Part shown: positions 33,160 to 42,484 of the stretch, in pieces
How positions within the stretch are numbered: the stretch's first letter is position 1
Layout of the letters: every line of letters begins with the position of its first letter
NCBI RefSeq assembly: GCF_003261635.1
Contig: NZ_QFXK01000034.1
Coordinates: forward strand, 1-64,000
Length of the DNA stretch: 64,000 bases
Direction of reading: 5' to 3'
DNA from: Kribbella monticola
GTDB lineage: Bacteria; Actinomycetota; Actinomycetes; Propionibacteriales; Kribbellaceae
Notes under the pieces: model-generated
Database searches by the model: none
The model's input: the letters and a program-made list of their open reading frames with translations, nothing else
What the model was told of the DNA's origin: nothing
Position numbers and translations under genes: made by a program

Positions 33160-36100
33160 ATGCAAGCGACCGAGCTTCTGCGCTCCCTCGACAGCCTTCC
33201 GTACGGCGAACGCTCGCGGCTGATCGCCCAAGAGGCCCAGCGGCTGCGCGGCACGCAGGAGCTCGTCGCCCTGCTCGAACAGCTCAGCCGGGGCGCCGCC
33301 TTCGAGCGCGTGCTCGGCCTGCAACTGGCCCAGATCGCCGGCCAGACCGACTACGTGGCACACCTCCTCGCCGACCCCGATCCCACCGTCCAGGCCCGCG
33401 CCCTCGTCGCCGTCTCGCGCGGTGTCGCAGTCTCTGACGAGACCCTCCACACCCTGTACGACGATGCGCCGGCCGCGCTGCGGGGCAAGCTGCTCCGGGT
33501 GATCCGCCGGACCGGCCGGCACGAGCTCGCCACCCGGCTGATCGAGGACCACCGGGATCGCTGGGGTGATCGCTCGGCCGCGGCCATCCTGAGCAGCACG
33601 GACAGCGCCACCGTCGTACGGCTCCTTCCCGAGCTGGCCTATTGCCTGTCCGCCGGCGAATGGCAACGGCTCGCCGTCAAGCACCCGGCCGCCGTCCACG
33701 CGTATGCCGAGCAGACTGTCCCGACCGGATCCGACTGGCAGGAATGGTGGCAGGGCATCGCGTACGGCGTTGTCGCTCTGCTCGACCGCGATGACACGCA
33801 ACCCGCCCCGATCCTCGCCCTGCTCGACCGCGCACTCCCCGCCAATCAGTTGCCAAGGGCAATCACTGGGGTCCTCGGCCGCCTCATCGACCTGGACCGC
33901 GAGCTGGTCCTGCGAATCCTGCTCACCCCCGATCGATCGCCACTTCTCAGCCACGCGCTGACTCCGGCCGTGTGCCGTCGCCTGCACCGGTTCTCCGACG
34001 ACGAACTCGGCGCGCTGGGCCGCCTGCTCTGGCCGAACACGGCCGACCTGCTCGCCGACCTGCCGCCGTCGCGGCGTGCTGCGGTCTTCGCGGCGCTCAC
34101 CAGTTCGCTCGACCTCTCCCGGACCGACCTTCCCAACGCGCTCCTCGACGTCCTCCCCCAGAACCTTCGGCACGAGCAGGCGCGCCGGATGCTCAAGCTT
34201 CCGATCGTCGCGGAGAACCTTCGTCGCCGCTGGGAAGTCACCGCCTATCTGCCGTACGACGAGGCGTTCGCGCTGCTGGAACCGGAGATCCGGCGTCCCG
34301 AGGCCGACGACCGTGCCGCGGTCTATCGAGCCGTCGTCTCGTCCGCCGGTCACAGTCGGCAGGCCGCAGCGGTGCAGGCCGCACTGTCGTGGTCGACGAG
34401 GGTTCGCAACGATCGCGAGCCGGTGCGCCGGGCCGTCCTCGCCGCGGCGGCCGCGCTACCGCCATCGGTGCTGGCCGACGAGCACGTGGCGCCCTTGCAA
34501 ACCTTGCTGACCGATGCACTCGAAGCACGGGACAGCTCCTGGCTGGTGCGCTCGGCGTTGAACCAGCTGGCGGAGTGCGCCGTCCGGGAAGGTGCCCTGC
34601 GCAACCAATCCGCCTTGCTGGGTTGGGGTCTGGAGTCGCACGCCCGGCTCACCGAGAACCGGGGCACGGTCAACCTCTACGGCCTCATCGACGGACTCCC
34701 GCGCGGGCGCGAGGTCGCGGTCTACGAGGCATTACGCCCGTACGTCGAGGCGGCCGCGGCCCGTCGCGAGTTCGACCTCGCCTTCGCGATCGCGTCGGCT
34801 TTCGGTCGGCGTGGCTGGACCAACGAGCAGCTGCACCGCATTCTCGAGCAGGCCGTCTGGTCGAACAAGGAGTACGTCGTCGGCCGCGCTGCTGAACTCT
34901 GGCTGCAACCGACGTCCACCCGGGCCGAGCGGGTCGGCCGGATCATCAAGCGGGACGTCGGGATGGCCCGCTGGGATGCGGTCTGGCGGGCCGTCACCGA
35001 GGTTCGCACCGACCTGCTCGATCCGGTCCTCGCCAAACCCGAGCGCATCCACCGCTTCGATCGCAACCACCCGTCCTGGCAGGTCCCCGACTCGGCGCTC
35101 CGCCGCTGGCTGCCCCGCCAGCACGTCCGGTACGCCGACCTGCTCACCACGGCCGCGCGGGACAAGCGCATGCCGGACTGGTCTCGCGCTGGGGCCGTGT
35201 CAGCGCTCGGGCATTTGCCGGACATCGGTAGCGCGGCAGTCGAGCCGTTTCTGACCAGCGATCAGGTGCTGCTGCAGGAGGCTGCTCTTGGAGCGCTGGC
35301 GTGGACCTCTCAGCCTGAGCTCGCCCTGCCTGCCCTGCTCACCCATGCAGGTGACGACCGTGCACGTGTCGCGATCTACGCGGCTACCCGAGCTGCGCGG
35401 TTCGTACGGCCGAGCCTGCTGGCTGCTGCCTTCCAGCCGTTGCTGGTGGGCGACGGTGTGAAGGTGACCTCTCGCAAGGAGGCTGCGCGGCTCCTGGGCG
35501 AGCTACGTGCACCAGGGGCGAGCGAAGTACTGGCTGATGCCTGGGGTGGGGCGCATCGGGATGTGCGTGCTGCGATCACGAGTACGGCGTCGCAGTACTT
35601 GCTGCACGAGCCGGGTAGCTGGGCTCTGCTGCAGCAGGCGGTACACGACTCTGATGCGACTGCTCTGGCACTCACGGCTCGGCAGCCTTTGGACATCGCG
35701 GAGAAGTACAGGGCGCGCTACGGCGACCTGTTGATCGCGGTCACGGCCAGAGCTGAGCCGGACGTGGTGGCAGCCGCCTTGGCAGCGTTGGCTCGCTGGG
35801 GTCGCTGGATCCCTGCTGCTGCAGAAGTTTGCGGTGAGTTCGTCACCGATCTCTCGTCACGCAGCCCGAACTGGCGCACCGCGGCCGACGCGCTGGCAGT
35901 GATGGCCGGGCGGCAGCACATCGGGGAGCTGGACGACCTGCTCGAGGTGGTCCGGTTGCTGCTGCGGCATGACGACGATCCGGCCGCACCCGACGGCGAG
36001 GCGGACCGCGACCGGCCCGCATGGCGTCGGCTGACGGTGCTGGTGGATTCGGTCGAGGCCGCCGTACGGCAGCAACCGCTGGAGCGTCGGGCAGGACTTC

Positions 36101-36498
36101 GGATCCTCGCCGACGAGCTGGCCGGCGTACCGAGCTTCCTGCCTCATCGGCTTCGTCTTCTCGTCACTGCCACCTCGTGGGCATCGCCTGCCGACGATCT
36201 GCGGCAGCAGGTGTCGCTCGTCGCTGATCGGCCGGTTGCGGCAACCTTCCTGAGCGAGCTGGTCCGGAACGCGTTGGCCAACTCCAGTTGGCGACCTGCG
36301 GAGCTGAGTGGACCGGCCGATGAACTGACGCGCATCGGTGACCTCGCCTCCGGCCTGCTCGCGTGCACCTTGGTCAGCGCCGCCGGCCCGTACGCCGGTT
36401 GGCCGGCCGAGTGGCGCACCCGCCTGGTCACCCTCCGCCGCCACCCGAACCCAGACGTCCAGCAACTCGCCATCCGCCAAGCAACAGCCGAGGAGTAG
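33160..36498 (+). CDS. Large alpha-solenoid (HEAT-like) protein
   Basis: The 1112-residue protein is almost entirely amphipathic helices, with spaced Arg/Asp and repeating LLxxxLxxPDPxVxxxAL-like patterns that suggest HEAT/ARM-type repeats, clearest near 55-110 and 690-800. No enzyme motif, membrane helix or signal peptide is visible. I recognise no specific family. The ATG at 33160 is preferred because the frame upstream runs into the divergent polymerase gene. It is monocistronic and nearly abuts the convergent dusB gene. A scaffold role is inferred from the fold. Confidence 0.8.
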   Translation: MQATELLRSLDSLPYGERSRLIAQEAQRLRGTQELVALLEQLSRGAAFERVLGLQLAQIAGQTDYVAHLLADPDPTVQARALVAVSRGVAVSDETLHTLYDDAPAALRGKLLRVIRRTGRHELATRLIEDHRDRWGDRSAAAILSSTDSATVVRLLPELAYCLSAGEWQRLAVKHPAAVHAYAEQTVPTGSDWQEWWQGIAYGVVALLDRDDTQPAPILALLDRALPANQLPRAITGVLGRLIDLDRELVLRILLTPDRSPLLSHALTPAVCRRLHRFSDDELGALGRLLWPNTADLLADLPPSRRAAVFAALTSSLDLSRTDLPNALLDVLPQNLRHEQARRMLKLPIVAENLRRRWEVTAYLPYDEAFALLEPEIRRPEADDRAAVYRAVVSSAGHSRQAAAVQAALSWSTRVRNDREPVRRAVLAAAAALPPSVLADEHVAPLQTLLTDALEARDSSWLVRSALNQLAECAVREGALRNQSALLGWGLESHARLTENRGTVNLYGLIDGLPRGREVAVYEALRPYVEAAAARREFDLAFAIASAFGRRGWTNEQLHRILEQAVWSNKEYVVGRAAELWLQPTSTRAERVGRIIKRDVGMARWDAVWRAVTEVRTDLLDPVLAKPERIHRFDRNHPSWQVPDSALRRWLPRQHVRYADLLTTAARDKRMPDWSRAGAVSALGHLPDIGSAAVEPFLTSDQVLLQEAALGALAWTSQPELALPALLTHAGDDRARVAIYAATRAARFVRPSLLAAAFQPLLVGDGVKVTSRKEAARLLGELRAPGASEVLADAWGGAHRDVRAAITSTASQYLLHEPGSWALLQQAVHDSDATALALTARQPLDIAEKYRARYGDLLIAVTARAEPDVVAAALAALARWGRWIPAAAEVCGEFVTDLSSRSPNWRTAADALAVMAGRQHIGELDDLLEVVRLLLRHDDDPAAPDGEADRDRPAWRRLTVLVDSVEAAVRQQPLERRAGLRILADELAGVPSFLPHRLRLLVTATSWASPADDLRQQVSLVADRPVAATFLSELVRNALANSSWRPAELSGPADELTRIGDLASGLLACTLVSAAGPYAGWPAEWRTRLVTLRRHPNPDVQQLAIRQATAEE

Positions 36499-36508
36499 AT
36501 CCGCTCTA

Positions 36509-37633
36509 CTAGCCGCCGGAGACGCCGATTTCGGCTTCGGCCATGTCTGTGGTGAGGCCGTCGGTGTCGTCGAGCCAGCCGTGCGGGAGGACGACGTGGT
36601 CGCGCGGGCTGCCCTGGCGACCGCGAGGGGCGCCCAGTTCCTGCACCGGGAAAGGAGCAGACGGATCCAGCTGCGACAGCAATTCGTCCAGCTTGGCGAG
36701 CGAGTCGACCATGCCCAGCGCCGCGCGCAGCTCACCACCGGCCGGGAAACCCTTGAGATACCACGGCACGTGCTTGCGGAAGTCGCGCAGCCCGCGCTGC
36801 TCCCCCATCAGATCCGCCAGCAACTGCCCGTGCCGCCGCATCACTGTCGCGACCTCACCCAGCGTCGGCAGATTCAGCGCCTCGCCGCCGGCGAACGCCA
36901 CCGCGAGATCGCGGAACAGCCACGGTCGGCCGAGGCAACCGCGGCCGACGATCACCCCGGCACACCCGGTCTCGGCGACCATCCGCAGCGCGTCCGAGGC
37001 TTCCCAGATGTCACCGTTGCCGAGCACCGGGATGTTCACGTGCTCGACCAGTTCGGCGATCTTCGTCCAGTCCGCCTGGCCGGAGTACGCCTGGGCCGCA
37101 GTACGCCCGTGCAGCCCGATCGCCGCCGCGCCGGACTCCTCGGCGATCTTGCCCGCGTCCAGGTACGTCTGGTGCGCGCTGTCGATGCCGATCCGCGTCT
37201 TCATCGTCACGGGGATCCCGTACGGCGTGGCGGCCTTCACCGCGGCCTGCAGGATCGCGCCGAGCAGATTCCGCTTCCACGGCAGGGCCGCGCCGCCACC
37301 CTTGCGGGTCACCTTCGGCACCGGGCACCCGAAGTTCAGGTCGACGTGCGCTACGCCGTACTCCGAACACAGCAGCTCGACCGCGCGCCCGACATAGACC
37401 GGGTCCACGCCGTACAGCTGCACCGAGCGGACGGTCTCGGAGTCGGCGAAGGTGAGCATGTCCAGCGACTTCTGGTCACCCTCGACGATGCCGCGCGACG
37501 TGATCATCTCGCAGACGTACAGACCAGCGCCCTGCTCGGCACACAACTGCCGGTACGCCGCGTTGGTGATCCCCGCCATCGGGGCGAGCACCACCGGCGT
37601 GTCGATCGTGAGAGCACCTAGTTGTAGAGACAT
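36509..37633 (-). CDS. dusB: tRNA-dihydrouridine synthase
   Basis: DusB reduces uridines of tRNA to dihydrouridine with FMN and NADPH. The 374-residue product has VVLAPMAGITNAAYRQL at the start, the catalytic cysteine in LNFGCPVPKVTRKGGG, the FMN phosphate loop (PVTMKTRIG, LGNGDI) and GVIVGRGCLGRPW. The C-terminal helical domain is slightly long. It is the last gene of a glyS-lipoprotein-dusB operon, starting 1 bp after the DUF4333 stop. Confidence 0.94.
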   Translation of the reverse strand: MSLQLGALTIDTPVVLAPMAGITNAAYRQLCAEQGAGLYVCEMITSRGIVEGDQKSLDMLTFADSETVRSVQLYGVDPVYVGRAVELLCSEYGVAHVDLNFGCPVPKVTRKGGGAALPWKRNLLGAILQAAVKAATPYGIPVTMKTRIGIDSAHQTYLDAGKIAEESGAAAIGLHGRTAAQAYSGQADWTKIAELVEHVNIPVLGNGDIWEASDALRMVAETGCAGVIVGRGCLGRPWLFRDLAVAFAGGEALNLPTLGEVATVMRRHGQLLADLMGEQRGLRDFRKHVPWYLKGFPAGGELRAALGMVDSLAKLDELLSQLDPSAPFPVQELGAPRGRQGSPRDHVVLPHGWLDDTDGLTTDMAEAEIGVSGG

Positions 37634-37634
37634 G

Positions 37635-38384
37635 TCAGGCCTTCGTCACCAAGACTTGGCCATTGCCCGAGATCTGCGCGCGATAAGGCTGGACCGCGTT
37701 GCCGGTCGTGGTGACGTCGCAGGAGATGCCTTGCGAGGTGGGCTTGACGACCGCGACATCCTCCATCGTGCAGGTCACCTTCGCGGCGTCGGTGACGGTC
37801 CGCTGGACCGCGTCGACCACCTTGGCGCGCACGATCGGCACCGAGTCGGAGGTGAATTTGTAGGTTGCCGAGTACTGCTTGGCGTCGATCGTCAGCTTGC
37901 CCGGGTACGACTTGCCGGCGTACGTGACCGTGCAGGTCAGGTCGTGCGTGCCGGGCTTCTCCGCGTCCTCGATACCGGGGCAGGTGACCGTCGTGGTGGC
38001 GGCCTTGCCGGCCGCGATCTGCGCCTGCTTGGAGATCGCGAACCGGATGCGCTGCGCGAGCGGCGCGTCCGAGGCCGGCTGACCGGTCACCTTCGGCGTC
38101 GGCCACGGCTTGGACGGCGTCGGCAACGGGGTCAGCGTCGGCGTCGACGCGGTGGGAATCGGCGCTGTCGAGGAACCACCGCTCGGCTTGGACGACGGCG
38201 TACCGCCCGCGTCCTTCGAGGGCGTGTCCGAACAGCCCGCAAGCGCCAGGCCGCCAAGCAGCAGCGCAACCGGAACCACAGCGCCACGCAGCACAGCCCC
38301 ATGCAGCACAGCGCCACGCGACACGGCGGCCCGCAGCACAGCGCCGCGCGGTACTGCGGGCCGCTCGATCCCCGATGGGTTCAT
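37635..38384 (-). CDS. DUF4333 lipoprotein with repeated N-terminus
   Basis: The 249-residue protein has a lipobox (LALAGC) near residue 50, a Pro/Thr/Ser-rich linker (about 52-98) and a C-terminal DUF4333 pair of modules. The modules have paired cysteines in TTVTCPGIED, HDLTCTVTYAG, KVTCTMEDVAVV and GISCDVTTTG. The region before the signal sequence has five copies of a pentapeptide of the RGAVL type, encoded by a 15-bp tandem repeat. No better start codon is visible. It lies between glyS and dusB with gaps of 2 and 1 bp. DUF4333 has no known function. Confidence 0.8.
   Translation of the reverse strand: MNPSGIERPAVPRGAVLRAAVSRGAVLHGAVLRGAVVPVALLLGGLALAGCSDTPSKDAGGTPSSKPSGGSSTAPIPTASTPTLTPLPTPSKPWPTPKVTGQPASDAPLAQRIRFAISKQAQIAAGKAATTTVTCPGIEDAEKPGTHDLTCTVTYAGKSYPGKLTIDAKQYSATYKFTSDSVPIVRAKVVDAVQRTVTDAAKVTCTMEDVAVVKPTSQGISCDVTTTGNAVQPYRAQISGNGQVLVTKA
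38278..38352. repeat. Five 15-bp tandem repeats in the lipoprotein gene
   Basis: Five units of the form ACAGCGCCACGCAGC (38278-38292, then every 15 bp) encode the pentapeptides RGAVL, RAAVS, RGAVL, HGAVL and RGAVV. The copies differ by up to five bases, so the repeat is old. Confidence 0.85.
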
Positions 38385-38386
38385 CG

Positions 38387-39772
38387 TCAGCAGCCCACCA
38401 GCCGCTGGGCCAGGTAACCGGTCACCTCGGTCAGCGCGACGCGCTCCTGCTTCATCGAGTCACGCTCGCGAATGGTCACGGCCTGGTCGTCGAGGGTGTC
38501 GAAGTCGACGGTGATGCAGTACGGCGTACCGATCTCGTCCTGGCGGCGGTAGCGGCGGCCGATCGCGCCGGCGTCGTCGAAGTCGACGTTCCAGCTCTTC
38601 CGCAGTTCGGCCGCGAGGTCCTTCGCCTTCGGGGACAGGTCGGCGTTCCGCGACAGCGGCAGCACGGCCGCCTTGACCGGGGCGAGCCGCGGGTCGAAAC
38701 GCAGTACGGTCCGCTTGTCCACGCCGCCCTTGGCGTTCGGGGCCTCGTCCTCGGTGTAGGCGTCGAGCAGGAAGGCGAGCACGTTGCGGGTCAGCCCGGC
38801 CGCCGGCTCGATCACGTACGGCGTCCAGCGCTCGCCCTTCTCCTGGTCGAAGTAGGACAGGTCGACGCCGGAGTGCTTGGAGTGGGTCGACAGGTCGAAG
38901 TCGGTCCGGTTCGCGATGCCCTCGAGCTCGTCGAACTCCTTGCCACCGAAGTGGAACTTGTACTCGATGTCGACCGTGCGCTTGGAGTAGTGGCTGAGCT
39001 TTTCCTTCGGGTGCTCGTAGAAACGCATGTTGTCGGGGTTCAGGCCGAGGTCGAGGTACCAGTCCCAGCGGGTCTTCAGCCAGTACTCGTGCCATTCCTC
39101 GTCCGAACCCGGCGCGACGAAGAACTCCATCTCCATCTGCTCGAACTCCCGGGTCCGGAAGATGAAGTTGCCCGGGGTGATCTCGTTGCGGAAGCTCTTG
39201 CCGACCTGGGCGATGCCGAACGGCGGCTTCTTCCGGGCGGTGCCCATCACGTTCGCGAAGTTGATGAAGATGCCCTGTGCGGTCTCGGGCCGCAGGTAGT
39301 GCAGGCCTTCCTCGCTCTCGACCGGGCCGAGGTAGGTCTTCAGCAGGCCGTTGAACATCCGCGGCTCGGTGAAGGTGCCCTTGTTGCCGCAGTTCGGGCA
39401 GGCGATCTCGGCGAGCTTGACCTCGTCGGCGTCCTTGTTCTTGCGCCGGGCGAACTCCTCGCGCAGGTGGTCGTCGCGGAACCGTTTGTGGCACGACTGG
39501 CACTCGGTCAGCGGGTCGACGAACTCCTCCAGGTGGCCCGAGGCCTCCCAGACCTTGGTCGGCAGGATCACCGAGGAGTCCAGCCCGACGATGTCGTCAC
39601 GGCTCGTCACCATCGAGCGCCACCACTGGGTCCGGACGTTGTTCTTCAGCTCGACGCCGAGCGGTCCGTAGTCCCAGGCCGACTTGGTGCCGCCGTAGAT
39701 CTCGCCGCACGGGTAAACGAAGCCTCTGCGCTTACTCAGGCTGACGACGGCATCGACGGTATCCACGGGCAC
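38387..39772 (-). CDS. glyS: Glycyl-tRNA synthetase (dimeric type)
   Basis: This alpha2-type class II synthetase charges tRNA-Gly. The 461-residue product, from GTG 39772, starts VDTVDAVVSLSKRRGF as other actinobacterial GlyRS do. Motif 1 is GPLGVELKNNVRTQWW, motif 2 is VGKSFRNEITPGNFIFRTREFEQME, and motif 3 lies in EPAAGLTRNVLAFL. A zinc site (CQSC and CPNC) lies near 90-130. The C-terminus binds the anticodon. An ATG at 39808 would lack a ribosome site, while CTGGAG lies 6 nt before the GTG. It is the first gene of the operon. Confidence 0.95.
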   Translation of the reverse strand: MPVDTVDAVVSLSKRRGFVYPCGEIYGGTKSAWDYGPLGVELKNNVRTQWWRSMVTSRDDIVGLDSSVILPTKVWEASGHLEEFVDPLTECQSCHKRFRDDHLREEFARRKNKDADEVKLAEIACPNCGNKGTFTEPRMFNGLLKTYLGPVESEEGLHYLRPETAQGIFINFANVMGTARKKPPFGIAQVGKSFRNEITPGNFIFRTREFEQMEMEFFVAPGSDEEWHEYWLKTRWDWYLDLGLNPDNMRFYEHPKEKLSHYSKRTVDIEYKFHFGGKEFDELEGIANRTDFDLSTHSKHSGVDLSYFDQEKGERWTPYVIEPAAGLTRNVLAFLLDAYTEDEAPNAKGGVDKRTVLRFDPRLAPVKAAVLPLSRNADLSPKAKDLAAELRKSWNVDFDDAGAIGRRYRRQDEIGTPYCITVDFDTLDDQAVTIRERDSMKQERVALTEVTGYLAQRLVGC

Positions 39773-39818
39773 TTTTCGACTCCAGATGGGTGATACGAGA
39801 AAGGTCAAGGTTATCGGT

Positions 39819-40124
39819 TCAGCGGTGCGGAGCGAACTCGTCCAGATCGTCGTACGCCGTCGGCTCGTCGATCGCCTGCGAGAGCAGCGGTACCGCGGCC
39901 AGCTTCACCTCGTACGGCGAGAGCGCGCGCCGGTAGCTGCCGATGTTCAGCCACTCCATGCTCAGCGCGAGCAGTTCGGGATCGTCGGCGTTCCGGCCGG
40001 TCCGGGCAGCCACGAAGCCTTTCTGCCGCGACAGCACCTCGACGGCGGTCTCGAGCCGGCCGATGAACTCCGCCTGCGCCGACTCCTCGACCCGGAACCT
40101 GATCACCACGAACACCCGCGCCAC
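39819..40124 (-). CDS. Antibiotic biosynthesis monooxygenase (ABM)-like protein
   Basis: The 101-residue protein has the dimeric alpha/beta-barrel ABM pattern: VFVVIRFRVEESAQAEFIGRL (beta then helix), KGFVAARTGRNADDP and a second beta-rich half (LLALSMEWLNIGSYRRAL). Such proteins are often quinone- or haem-linked oxygenases; the substrate is unknown. It lies 46 bp upstream of glyS on the same strand. Confidence 0.75.
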   Translation of the reverse strand: MARVFVVIRFRVEESAQAEFIGRLETAVEVLSRQKGFVAARTGRNADDPELLALSMEWLNIGSYRRALSPYEVKLAAVPLLSQAIDEPTAYDDLDEFAPHR

Positions 40125-40227
40125 CCTACGGCGTCACACCCCGCAACCCCGACCTCACCTCCCCTTTTCGTCCGAACAACCGAGGGTCAGGACCCGTACC
40201 GCTTCGGACGCAAGGAACAATGGGGCC

Positions 40228-40536
40228 ATGAGTTCCTCCAGCAGCCAGCCGGTCAGCCCGCTCCGGGCCCGGATCACCAAGGCGAGTTACCCGGTCGTCG
40301 CCCGGCTGCACGGCATGCCGAAACTCACCCTCCCGGCCATCACCTTGGTGCTCGCCCTGATCGGCGTCTTCGCCCCGCTCCCCGCCGGAGTCCCCGCGCT
40401 GCTGCTCCTGGCGCTCCTGCTCTGCTGGCTCGGCTTCCTGTCCTGGCCAGTGGTCACCACCGGCCAGCGCGCGATCCGGATCTTCTCAGTCCTCGTCATC
40501 GTCCTCTTCGCCGTCAAACGCATCGCCGACAGCTGA
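40228..40536 (+). CDS. Small membrane protein (DUF6703-like)
   Basis: The 102-residue product has a Ser-rich head, then a basic RARITKASYPVVARLHGMPKLTLP segment split by a Gly, and two or three membrane helices (about 34-50, 52-72, 82-98). It resembles actinobacterial DUF6703 proteins. The ATG at 40228 follows AAGGAA. The gene is isolated between convergent and divergent neighbours. Confidence 0.65.
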   Translation: MSSSSSQPVSPLRARITKASYPVVARLHGMPKLTLPAITLVLALIGVFAPLPAGVPALLLLALLLCWLGFLSWPVVTTGQRAIRIFSVLVIVLFAVKRIADS

Positions 40537-40596
40537 CCAACGATCACCCGCTGTCGCCGAAGGTGAACCGTCCGTCTGAAGCAAGTCCCTGATCGG

Positions 40597-41154
40597 TCAG
40601 AGTTTGGCGAGCCGGCGCAGCTGGCCGGCCCGGGTGAGTTCGATCGACGCGGCGAGCTTCTTGACCGCCGGTTCCTGGCCCGCCGTACGGATGCTGCGGG
40701 CGACGATGACCGACTGTTCGAGGTGTTCTTTCAGGTTCTTCGCGAAGAGGCTGTCGAAGGTTGGGCCGGTGGTGTTGCTGAGGGCAACGACTTCTGGTTC
40801 GGTCATCATGCCGGGCATGTCGTGGCCCTCGTGCTGGTTGGCGGTCGGCGCCTTGGCGCGGGCCCGGAGGGCGATCAGCTCGGCGAGTTCGGTGCGGTGA
40901 CCGGCGGCCAGTGAGGTGGCGAAGGAGCGCAGGGCGGGAGTGGTCGCCTGTTTCTGGGCCAGGGCGAGGACCCGGAGGAGTTGCTGGTCCATCGGGATCA
41001 TCAGTTCGATCCAGGCGAGGTCGGTCAGGTTGAAGGCGGCGTCGGTGTCGACCACGGTGACCGCCGGTGGTGGTGCCGAACTGGCAGCCGAGGACGCGCC
41101 GCACCCTGCGAGCAGACCAGCGAGCAGCAAGGCGACCGGGGCGAAGGGTTTCAT
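40597..41154 (-). CDS. DUF305-like lipoprotein with altered motifs
   Basis: The 185-residue protein has a lipobox (LLAGCGASS) and a four-helix DUF305-type body. The family's MMIPHHxQ motif reads LMIPMDQQ here, and the second site reads LKEHLEQ, so most of the histidines are gone. HEGHDMPGMMTEPE is retained. DUF305 proteins are exported and linked to copper; the lost histidines suggest changed or absent metal binding. The ATG at 41154 gives a proper signal sequence, and the frame upstream is not credible. Confidence 0.75.
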   Translation of the reverse strand: MKPFAPVALLLAGLLAGCGASSAASSAPPPAVTVVDTDAAFNLTDLAWIELMIPMDQQLLRVLALAQKQATTPALRSFATSLAAGHRTELAELIALRARAKAPTANQHEGHDMPGMMTEPEVVALSNTTGPTFDSLFAKNLKEHLEQSVIVARSIRTAGQEPAVKKLAASIELTRAGQLRRLAKL

Positions 41155-41230
41155 CGGCAAAGCTCCTTCATGACCAGCAACAAGAGCCGGGCGGGTCCTG
41201 GGACGAGAACCCGCCCGGCAGTCGGAGGAC

Positions 41231-42484
41231 CTACGGATGGCCGTTGGCGCCGCACTTGATGATCGGGCGGATGCAGTCGTTGACGCGGCGTTCCATCTCG
41301 GCCGGCGGCCAGGCGTTGAAGAAGTCGCCGTGCATCGTGTAGCCACCACCCGACGCGAGCCGGAAGCCGGCCGTCGGACCGTTCACCGGATAGCGCAGCA
41401 CCTGGCGAAGCTTCGGCACCGGCACCGGGTGGCTCGCCGGGCACTCGCCGTTGACCGGATACGCCATATGGCTCTTGTGATCGGGCGAATCAAGGTCGCG
41501 CCCGTTCCAGCACTGGGGGAAGTCCAGGTAGGACTCGAGCATGCTGCCGGCCGGGCAGTTGATGAAGTCGTGCCCGGCCCCGGCGTCACCGGCGTGCAGG
41601 CAAGACCAACGGGAGATGGTGTTGTCGTTCGGACCGGTCGCCTTCGCGTTGCCGGCCACGATCCGCAACCCGAACGGCAGCGGCTGGGTCCGGGCGATCA
41701 CGTCGTCGCGGACCCCTTCGCCCAGGTAGTAGAAGGTGGTTCCGGTCGGTTCGACCGGCTGGTTGTTCACGTAAAGCGTCGGCACCCAGTACGACGACTT
41801 GTCCTCCGCCGGGTTGCAGCTGGTCGGCGAGTTCACCAGGTCCTGCACGGTGGTGTTCGCGTTCGTCACGGTCGCACCGAAGAAGCTGTGCATGTGCGAG
41901 GCGCCGGGCAGGTTCGGGAACACGATCGGATCGTCCGGCAGGCCGTGGGTGAAGGGACAATCCGCGAGGAACTCGGCCACCCGGACGATCGGGCCGCCTC
42001 CCGGCGTACCGCCGAAGACCTGGAACTCGAACAGCGAGGCTCCCCACTGGGTCGCTCGCTCGGTGACCAGCACCCGCACGTACCGGCCGTTGCCGTTGAC
42101 AACAAGATTCTGCTCTCCTCCGGTACCGGCCGTGGTCGAGTAGACGGACAGCCATTCGTTGCCGTCGTTGGACGTCTGGAGCTGGAAGCCGCGGGCGTAC
42201 GCCGCCTCCCAGCGCAGCAGCACCCGGCTGATCGCCTGGGCCGAACCCAGGTCGATCCGCAGCCACTGGTTGTCGGCGAAACTGCTGGCCCAGCGGGTGC
42301 CGTTGTCGCCGTCGACGGCCGCGGCGGCGGGGAAGGCGGCGCTCTCCACCGACGACGCGAGCGTCGGACGCCCCTGGGACAGCAGGGTTTCCGCTGCCTG
42401 CGCGGGTTGTCCGGTGCTCACCAGGTAGGCGCCGAACAGCGCGAGCAGAGTGACCAGCAGCATTCCGAACCGCGGGCCTTTCAT
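41231..42484 (-). CDS. Secreted DUF1996 protein with discoidin (F5/8 type C) domain
   Basis: The 417-residue exported protein has a signal peptide (about 1-30). A discoidin/CBM32-like domain (about 33-160) follows, very similar to the first discoidin domain of the adjacent GH16 enzyme. The C-terminal DUF1996 domain (about 170-417) has HMHSFFGATVTNANT and CNPAEDKSSYWVPTLY. DUF1996 occurs in secreted actinobacterial and fungal proteins with carbohydrate-binding domains; no catalytic activity is proven. Its ATG overlaps the GH16 stop (ATGA), so it is translationally coupled to the laminarinase. Confidence 0.88.
   Translation of the reverse strand: MKGPRFGMLLVTLLALFGAYLVSTGQPAQAAETLLSQGRPTLASSVESAAFPAAAAVDGDNGTRWASSFADNQWLRIDLGSAQAISRVLLRWEAAYARGFQLQTSNDGNEWLSVYSTTAGTGGEQNLVVNGNGRYVRVLVTERATQWGASLFEFQVFGGTPGGGPIVRVAEFLADCPFTHGLPDDPIVFPNLPGASHMHSFFGATVTNANTTVQDLVNSPTSCNPAEDKSSYWVPTLYVNNQPVEPTGTTFYYLGEGVRDDVIARTQPLPFGLRIVAGNAKATGPNDNTISRWSCLHAGDAGAGHDFINCPAGSMLESYLDFPQCWNGRDLDSPDHKSHMAYPVNGECPASHPVPVPKLRQVLRYPVNGPTAGFRLASGGGYTMHGDFFNAWPPAEMERRVNDCIRPIIKCGANGHP

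Noticed and set aside
32142..33254. Longer polymerase gene starting at 33254
   Set aside because: The added 47 residues are Arg/Ser-rich and overlap the divergent solenoid gene; MAKEPDE at 33113 is the natural start.
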